DNA of 64,000 nucleotides from CAVVYJ01 sp963752495. Lineage in GTDB: Bacteria > Pseudomonadota > Gammaproteobacteria > Burkholderiales > Methylophilaceae. A model generated the notes under the pieces. That model was not told where the DNA came from. It was given only the letters and a program-made list of their open reading frames with translations, and did not search any database. The DNA is taken from the NCBI GenBank assembly GCA_963752495.1, contig CAVVYJ010000003.1, positions 248,001-312,000 of the forward strand, read 5' to 3'. Below are positions 58,714 through 64,000 of the stretch, piece after piece. The stretch's first letter is position 1. Each line of letters opens with the position of its first letter. The translations under genes were made by a program, and so were the position numbers.

Positions 58714-59952
58714 ATGCAAATTTTTAATAATCCGTTTTTTCGTGCCCATAACTACGCTTTCCTTAGGCTACTGGCATTCCGCATTCAAATGGTACTTGCA
58801 TACCAAATTGTCGCGGTTGTAGTTGGTTGGCATATTTATGAGCTTACGCACGACACATTAGCTTTAGGATTAATCGGCCTCGCCGAGGTGATTCCCTATT
58901 TCAGTTTTGCGCTATTTGCCGGCCACGCAGTTGATCATTTTTACTCACGCCGGGGTTTTGGAATAATTGCAGCACTCATGCTTTTTTCTAATACACTTGT
59001 GCTCACTGCAATCTCATTAGGCTGGATTTCAGGTAACTCCACATTTTGGATTTATGCCAGTATTGCTTTTGCAGGTGTGGCGCGCGCTTTTATCGCCCCC
59101 AGCTACAGCACCCTATTCGCGATTATTCTTCCACGAAAAGATTTCGCGCGTGCCTCAGGTATCGGTACTTCAGTTTTTCAATTTGGCTTGGTCATCGGCC
59201 CTGCGATTGGTGGTTTATTAGTAGGTTTTACCAACAAAACTGTGGCCTATTCAATCGCTACTTTGCTGTTTTTAGGTGCCGCGATTACTTTATCTACATT
59301 GAAAATAAAGGAGCCCCCAGCCAATAACGACGCGCCCCCTGTCTTTACGAGCATCGCTGATGGTTTGCGCTTTGTAATTAATAACCAAATTTTATTTGGG
59401 GCTCAAATGCTTGATATGTTTGCCGTGCTGTTTGGTGGCGCTGTAGCTATGTTGCCTGCATTTATTCATGATATATATCATTACGGACCGGAAGGCTTGG
59501 GCATTTTGCGTGCCGCACCTTCTATCGGTGGCATTCTTACCGGACTGTACCTCACGCGCCATCCCATCAACCTCCATGCAGGGCGTTGGCTTTTAAGCGC
59601 GGTGGCCGGATTTGGTATATGTATTATCGCATTTGCGCTTACCAAGCAATTTTGGCTGGCGGCTTTTCTGCTGTTGCTTTCTGGCACATTTGATGGGATT
59701 TCTGTTGTGTTGCGTAGCACCATTATGCAGCTTGCCACGCCTAACGAAATGCGCGGTCGTGTATCCGCCATCAACGGCATATTTATTGGCTCGTCGAATG
59801 AGTTAGGTGCATTTGAATCTGGCGTAGCGGCAAAATTGATGGGGCTCGTACCATCGGTAGTTTTTGGTGGACTGATGACGCTGGGAGTAGTCGGCATCAC
59901 TGCAAAATTCGCACCAAAATTACGTAACCTTGAGCTTAATCAACTACACTAA
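58714..59952 (+). CDS. MFS transporter
   Basis: The 412-residue protein has about 12 hydrophobic segments and a layout like enterobactin-exporter-type (EntS-like) MFS proteins: LLAFRIQMVLAYQIVAVVVG, LGLIGLAEVIPYFSFALFAG, FQFGLVIGPAIGGLLVG and LATPNEMRGRVSAINGIFIG. The substrate is unknown. It may be co-transcribed with the upstream glycosylase and the downstream cupin gene. Confidence 0.88.
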   Translation: MQIFNNPFFRAHNYAFLRLLAFRIQMVLAYQIVAVVVGWHIYELTHDTLALGLIGLAEVIPYFSFALFAGHAVDHFYSRRGFGIIAALMLFSNTLVLTAISLGWISGNSTFWIYASIAFAGVARAFIAPSYSTLFAIILPRKDFARASGIGTSVFQFGLVIGPAIGGLLVGFTNKTVAYSIATLLFLGAAITLSTLKIKEPPANNDAPPVFTSIADGLRFVINNQILFGAQMLDMFAVLFGGAVAMLPAFIHDIYHYGPEGLGILRAAPSIGGILTGLYLTRHPINLHAGRWLLSAVAGFGICIIAFALTKQFWLAAFLLLLSGTFDGISVVLRSTIMQLATPNEMRGRVSAINGIFIGSSNELGAFESGVAAKLMGLVPSVVFGGLMTLGVVGITAKFAPKLRNLELNQLH

Positions 59953-59986
59953 TCACTACAAAAACTTCATTCACTTTAGGAAACTC

Positions 59987-60343
59987 ATGAAAAATATCTC
60001 TGTAGAACAAAACCCAGCCCAAACTAAACTTGATGCGCTTAAAGTAACAAAATGGCCAACATGGCAAAAAGAGGTTTCCACCTTTGACTGGGTGTTCCCC
60101 GAGCAAGAAATTGCGTATATTCTGGAAGGAGAGTGCGTGATAACGCCACTAGATATTGATGGTAAGCACGGCACGCCAGTAAGCTTTGGCAAGGGCGATT
60201 TAGTCACTTTTCCGGCTGGGTTAAAGGCAGTTTGGCAAGTAAACAAGCCGTTACACAAGCATTACAAATTAGATGGCAATATGCTCACCCAAATGTGGTG
60301 TCGCCTTAAATTAAAACTCGCGCCATTTTGGCCAACCGTATAG
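59987..60343 (+). CDS. Cupin domain-containing protein
   Basis: From ATG 59987 the product has 118 residues with a DUF861-type (EutQ/cupin_3) cupin: TWQKEVSTFDWVFPEQEIAY, ILEGECVITPL and GKGDLVTFPAGLKAVWQV. These small cytoplasmic cupins often have no known substrate. The open frame upstream of this ATG is out of the conserved region, so the shorter start was chosen. Confidence 0.82.
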   Translation: MKNISVEQNPAQTKLDALKVTKWPTWQKEVSTFDWVFPEQEIAYILEGECVITPLDIDGKHGTPVSFGKGDLVTFPAGLKAVWQVNKPLHKHYKLDGNMLTQMWCRLKLKLAPFWPTV

Positions 60344-60354
60344 GAGAATCAACC

Positions 60355-60861
60355 ATGCTTTCCATGTATGACGCAACCATTCCACCACTCAAACTCACGC
60401 TTAGCAATCTTGCTCATATTCTTAAAAAAGGTGAAGCGCATGCCGAAACAAAAGGTATTGAGCCTGCGGTGTTTTTCAACGCTAGGTTGTTTCCTGATAT
60501 GTTTCCGCTTAGCCGCCAAGTGCAAATTGCCACTGACATGAGCAAGGGAGCGGCGGCGCGACTGGCCGGCATAGAAATTCCAAAGTATGAAGATGACGAA
60601 ACCACGTTTGCTGATTTACAAGCACGTATCGCCAAAACCTTAGCGTTTATTGACAGCGTGACGCCAGCGCAATTCGAAGGCGCCGAAAAGCGCAATATTG
60701 AATTAATGGTACGCAAACATAAAATGGAATTTAGCGGACAAGACTACTTACTAAAATGGGTCATGCCAAACGTGTATTTCCACGTTACTACCGCTTACGA
60801 TATTTTGCGCCACAACGGTGTTGAATTAGGTAAACCGGATTTTTTGCGCGGCGGAATTTAA
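60355..60861 (+). CDS. DUF1993 family protein
   Basis: From ATG 60355 the protein has 168 residues and starts MLSMYDATIPPLKLTLSNLA, with FFNARLFPDMFPLSRQVQIA and the tail YFHVTTAYDILRHNGVELGK, all characteristic of DUF1993. The fold is DinB-like helical; biochemical function is unknown. A GGAG ribosome site lies 10 bases before the ATG, and the cupin gene ends 11 bases upstream. Confidence 0.9.
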   Translation: MLSMYDATIPPLKLTLSNLAHILKKGEAHAETKGIEPAVFFNARLFPDMFPLSRQVQIATDMSKGAAARLAGIEIPKYEDDETTFADLQARIAKTLAFIDSVTPAQFEGAEKRNIELMVRKHKMEFSGQDYLLKWVMPNVYFHVTTAYDILRHNGVELGKPDFLRGGI

Positions 60862-60874
60862 TTTAAATCAGGGC

Positions 60875-61792
60875 TTAACGCTGACGGGTTCCACTGCCAA
60901 AAAACTCCGTCAGCATAAAATCTTCCAGCGCGTCGTTATCTTGCAGACGCGCTGAAAGCACCAACACTCGACCTAAGCGTCGTGAATCCCAATTAAAATC
61001 ACCGCTATATTCTCGGCGAATAATTTCTATCATTTTTTTAATGACTTCACGCCTAGCATCCGCGCCGTCAGGCACATTCACATCGATAATTTCCAGACGG
61101 GCTGTGTTTACATTAGTCTTCCAGCCTTTAAAGCTAAATTGCGCGGTGTGTATTCCAATATCCCGAATTTCAAAAATGCCGTTGGTACCGTCAAATTTCA
61201 AATTTTCTCTTATTTTTGCATCACGTTTTTCGCCCTCACTTGGCGCGTTGTTACTCGCCAGAACTTCTTCTACGTCTTGATTTGAAGCGCCTTGCTGCGC
61301 TAATTTCGCCTCTTTTTGTCGTTTGATGTAAGCCTGCATATCCTCCCCTGGTAAAGGCTCTGGCGATGTTTCAATTGTCTTTTCAGGCTTCTTTGGCAAA
61401 GTAAGATCCGATTTCTTTGCTACTTCTACCGGTATCTCCACAGGAGTAACCTGTTTAGGCGGCACAGATTTCTGTTTAATTATTTTTTTAGGCATTGGCT
61501 TAGGGGGTTCTGGAGTGAGCTCTGATATTGGCTCCACAGTTGGCAACGCAGGTTCAACATTGGTAGTTTGTTTCTTTTGCGGTGGTCCAAGACTGACTTC
61601 GAACGGGGGTGAATCTTTAATCGGAGCGCCCATTGAAAATAATTTTGGCGCAAAAATCCACAGCAATGCTAGATGTAGACAAATTGAAGCCAATAACGCA
61701 ATTAACGTGTTACGACTGACGCGGATGTTGAACACCTTGTCGCCACGAGGTGGCAAATCCCAATCGGAATTGTTGATAATAGGAGAAGTCAT
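60875..61792 (-). CDS. Proline-rich membrane-anchored protein, TonB-like N terminus, unknown
   Basis: The 305-residue protein has one membrane helix near residues 30-50 (LIALLASICLHLALLWIFA), then a Pro/Lys-rich periplasmic linker to about residue 145, as in TonB. The C-terminal domain (residues 190-300: GIFEIRDIGIHTAQFSFKGW, EVIKKMIEIIRREYSGDFNW, SRRLGRVLVLSARLQDNDAL) does not show a TonB box. It seems to be a distinct conserved domain whose function I do not recognise. Convergent with DUF1993. Confidence 0.78.
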   Translation of the reverse strand: MTSPIINNSDWDLPPRGDKVFNIRVSRNTLIALLASICLHLALLWIFAPKLFSMGAPIKDSPPFEVSLGPPQKKQTTNVEPALPTVEPISELTPEPPKPMPKKIIKQKSVPPKQVTPVEIPVEVAKKSDLTLPKKPEKTIETSPEPLPGEDMQAYIKRQKEAKLAQQGASNQDVEEVLASNNAPSEGEKRDAKIRENLKFDGTNGIFEIRDIGIHTAQFSFKGWKTNVNTARLEIIDVNVPDGADARREVIKKMIEIIRREYSGDFNWDSRRLGRVLVLSARLQDNDALEDFMLTEFFGSGTRQR

Positions 61793-61885
61793 GCGTTACT
61801 AAATTTTAGTTTGGCTTAATTGCATACGAATAGAATGGTAAATAACTAGACCACGACAAAGGAAATATAATTCAACCATGCCATG

Positions 61886-63148
61886 TCAAACCAACCAAAG
61901 GCTTAGCCAAATTGTGCTAATAGTTAAAAAAAGTCCAGGTAAAATGCGCACTAAATATTGCATGCCCCCAGCTTTATAAGCTACAGCCGCTTTCATTAAC
62001 GTATTCGTTGTTAAGCCCGCAAGTATTGCCCAGACCGCTTCTTCTACTAACAACTTATTTGTTGCGACCAAAGTAGCCACCGAGGCGGCCGTTGCATGCG
62101 CATCAACCAATCCAGATAGGGCCGCCGCTAAAAGCGTACCACGTAATCCAAACCATGCACTCAATGCAGTGGTGGCTAACAATATACTGCTTACAATTGC
62201 TGCGAAAATAAATGCTAATTTCAAATCAAATGCACGACCCATATTTTCACTTTGTAGCGCATTACTAATGGTTGATTTTTTAAAAATAAAAAACAGGCTA
62301 TATACCCCTGCTACTAACCCACCACAGCTCAATGGTAAAAAAAGTACATGTAACAGCGAGGGCTGTACCAACGCAATAACAACCGCCATCTGAATAATCG
62401 TAGCTAACGATGAGAGTGTCGCACCAGCTACTGCACCTGACATTTGCAGAGGATTTCTCTTCGCGCGTTCGCCCATTAAATAAATGGTGGCGGTGCTTGA
62501 AACAAAGCCCGCAGCAAACCCAGCAACGGGCAATCCGAAACTTGGGCCTAAAGCTCGCATAGAAATATGCCCAAGCCCTCCGATTGCCATTATCAACACC
62601 ACTAAACGCGCAATCGAGTGTAGGTTAATCGCGTCAAAGGGTCCAATAAAACGATCTGGCGATAGTGGCAGCACAATTAAAGCAGCAGCAGCAAACAACA
62701 CTGCATCATGCAGCTCACGCTCTGTAAGTACACCACGAACAAAGTAATGGATGCGATTACGCGCCGCTAAGAGTAAAGCTAACCCTGCGCCTATTCCTGC
62801 GGCCAAAGCTGCGGCTTGAACTGCTAAGCCACCCAGTAAACAAGTCAATAGAAGTGCAATTTCGGTTGTCATGCCTGGGTCATCTTCTCGAGAGCGCTGA
62901 TAAGCAACCACGGCAAGCATCCCTACAACGAAAGCAACCACTGCTAACACTATGCTACCGCCCAAGAGCATACCCACTGCGCCTAAAGTTGCCGTTACAG
63001 CAAAAGTACGTACACCTGCCGCGGCACGAGTTGGACCAGCGCCCTTGCGACGCTCACGCTCAGCTCCGACTAGCAAACCAATACCCAGCGCAACGCACAG
63101 GCCAAATATTGAAGAGTCGCCAACTAGCGAAGAGAATGAAGAAATCAC
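61886..63148 (-). CDS. MgtC/SapB-DUF4010 family membrane protein
   Basis: The 420-residue protein has about 12 membrane segments. The first 140 residues match the MgtC/SapB domain (LCVALGIGLLVGAERERRKG, RAAAGVRTFAVTATLGAVGM), and the rest is DUF4010 (MRALGPSFGLPVAGFAAGFV, LSGLVDAHATAASVATLVAT). A transporter role is assumed; the substrate is unknown. It stands alone. Confidence 0.88.
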   Translation of the reverse strand: MISSFSSLVGDSSIFGLCVALGIGLLVGAERERRKGAGPTRAAAGVRTFAVTATLGAVGMLLGGSIVLAVVAFVVGMLAVVAYQRSREDDPGMTTEIALLLTCLLGGLAVQAAALAAGIGAGLALLLAARNRIHYFVRGVLTERELHDAVLFAAAALIVLPLSPDRFIGPFDAINLHSIARLVVLIMAIGGLGHISMRALGPSFGLPVAGFAAGFVSSTATIYLMGERAKRNPLQMSGAVAGATLSSLATIIQMAVVIALVQPSLLHVLFLPLSCGGLVAGVYSLFFIFKKSTISNALQSENMGRAFDLKLAFIFAAIVSSILLATTALSAWFGLRGTLLAAALSGLVDAHATAASVATLVATNKLLVEEAVWAILAGLTTNTLMKAAVAYKAGGMQYLVRILPGLFLTISTIWLSLWLV

Positions 63149-63280
63149 TTCCTGCCTAACTTTTTAAGAGGAAAAGTTTAATGTATATTAAAAATTCATC
63201 CGGTAGCAAATTTATCAGCCAATTACCTGATTAATTTTTGTTATACTTTAGCCAATAAGTTGCCTATTTAAACTAAAAAA

Positions 63281-63958
63281 ATGATGAAACTTTACCCACA
63301 TACTATTGTAGAAAATTTTTATGAGAACCCAGACGCTATTCGCAAATTTGCTTTGGCGCAGGAGTATAAATTTTTGAAAGACCGCTCAGATATGCCATAT
63401 GTTTATCCTGGCTCAAGAACAGCGGATTTATTTGATTTAGATAAATCATTACACGAAAAAATATGTAAAAAGCTGGTTTCAATCTTCCATATCCATGAAC
63501 ATGATTTCATGCGCTGGGCAATATCTACCAGTTTTCAAAGTGTAACGGAGGAATACGGACAGGGCGTCATTCATCAGGATCAAAATACCATATTTGCTGC
63601 AGTACTTTTTTTAACGCCTGTTGCCCCCTTAGATTCTGGCACCTCACTATTTAAGCCTAGTAAATCATTTAACGAAAAAAAATATGCGCTGTCCTTAGCC
63701 CAAAATGATGACCGATTCAAAGAAGGAAAAATTAAAATGGATACAAGTTACCATAGCATGTTTGACGAGGTTGTGCGCGTGAACAACGTATACAACACAC
63801 TGGTGCTTTATGAAGGCGATAACTACCACGCAGCCAATAATTTTTTTGGTAAAACACTTAAAGATTCGCGACTTACCCAAGTATTTTTTATCAATCGCAT
63901 TGATGCAAACAAAGCAGATTCTTTCCCAATTAACAGAGCAAAAGCTATCAAAATTTAA
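63281..63958 (+). CDS. DUF6445-like, 2OG-Fe(II) oxygenase-like protein
   Basis: The 225-residue protein starts MMKLYPHTIVENFYENPDAI and contains residues that could form a facial iron triad: His98 and Asp100 in GQGVIHQDQNTIFAAVLFLT and His183 in YEGDNYHAANNFFG, with Arg197 or Arg206 (SRLTQVFFINRI) to hold 2-oxoglutarate. This resembles the DUF6445 group. Substrate unknown; such proteins are common next to tryptophan halogenases and TonB receptors, but none is present here. The second Met is an equally possible start. Confidence 0.72.
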   Translation: MMKLYPHTIVENFYENPDAIRKFALAQEYKFLKDRSDMPYVYPGSRTADLFDLDKSLHEKICKKLVSIFHIHEHDFMRWAISTSFQSVTEEYGQGVIHQDQNTIFAAVLFLTPVAPLDSGTSLFKPSKSFNEKKYALSLAQNDDRFKEGKIKMDTSYHSMFDEVVRVNNVYNTLVLYEGDNYHAANNFFGKTLKDSRLTQVFFINRIDANKADSFPINRAKAIKI

Positions 63959-64000
63959 TTTGATAAATTAAAGCAAAAAAACATGCTTCTTCAATAGATT

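Noticed and set aside
1..64000. Insertion sequences, prophage genes or defence systems
   Set aside because: No transposase, integrase, phage structural gene, restriction enzyme or Cas protein was seen in any frame.

Overview
The window looks like a chromosomal segment of a methylotrophic betaproteobacterium of the Methylophilaceae, most like Methylotenera. The reasons are an eight-gene N-methylglutamate (NMG) pathway for methylamine, a stand-alone pqqA precursor gene (PQQ serves methanol dehydrogenases), moderately low G+C, and a betaproteobacterial set of housekeeping genes (GshA of the proteobacterial single-domain type, MetH, Mpl, UbiK, ThiS/ThiG, Aas). The assignment rests on gene content only; no rRNA is present.

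Layout. 1-4.6 kb: end of lipA, gshA-gshB, then apbE, a NusG-domain-II protein and a Gx-type membrane transporter. 4.6-12.4 kb (minus): a type IV pilus minor-pilin operon pilE-fimT-pilV-pilW-pilX-pilY1, with pilY1 broken by many frameshifts. 12.5-28.1 kb: housekeeping genes (lptM-like peptide, lysA, purU, ispH, tRNA-Thr, nudB, nadA, HIT protein, a thioredoxin-like ferredoxin, tonB-type protein, mpl, an EAL-HDOD protein, metH, comM/yifB, ubiK). 28.2-30.2 kb: glnK-amtB behind a near-consensus sigma-54 promoter. 30.2-40.7 kb: a GNAT gene and an XRE-cupin regulator divergent from mgdABCD-gmaS-mgsABC. 40.8-44.6 kb: ArsR-like regulator, Aas acyltransferase/acyl-ACP synthetase and an LplT-like transporter. 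44.6-48.9 kb: a phosphoglycerol-transferase-like protein overlapping a large protein that joins a glycoside-hydrolase-like half to a lipopolysaccharide-kinase-like half. 49-52.3 kb: two isolated short-peptide genes (pqqA and a 57-residue peptide ending in a Cys-Asp-Cys-Cys tail) flanking mltA-apaG-thiG-thiS. 52.3-64 kb: gnd, a dienelactone hydrolase, a tandem pair of secreted trypsin-like protease/TPR proteins, sua5, an AlkA-like glycosylase, an MFS transporter and several poorly characterised proteins.

How the genes fit together. GmaS makes gamma-glutamylmethylamide from methylamine and glutamate, MgsABC makes N-methylglutamate, and MgdABCD oxidises it, passing the C1 unit to tetrahydrofolate and returning glutamate. 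The neighbouring PII/AmtB pair links this locus to nitrogen supply.

A technical theme matters for reading the annotation. At least nine genes (the NusG-II gene, pilY1, the GNAT gene, the XRE-cupin gene, mgdA, gmaS, lplT-like, gnd) carry one or more single-base indels, while the protein sequence stays conserved on both sides of each shift. That pattern is more typical of consensus error in an assembly than of real gene decay. No CRISPR array, insertion sequence, prophage or rRNA operon was seen.
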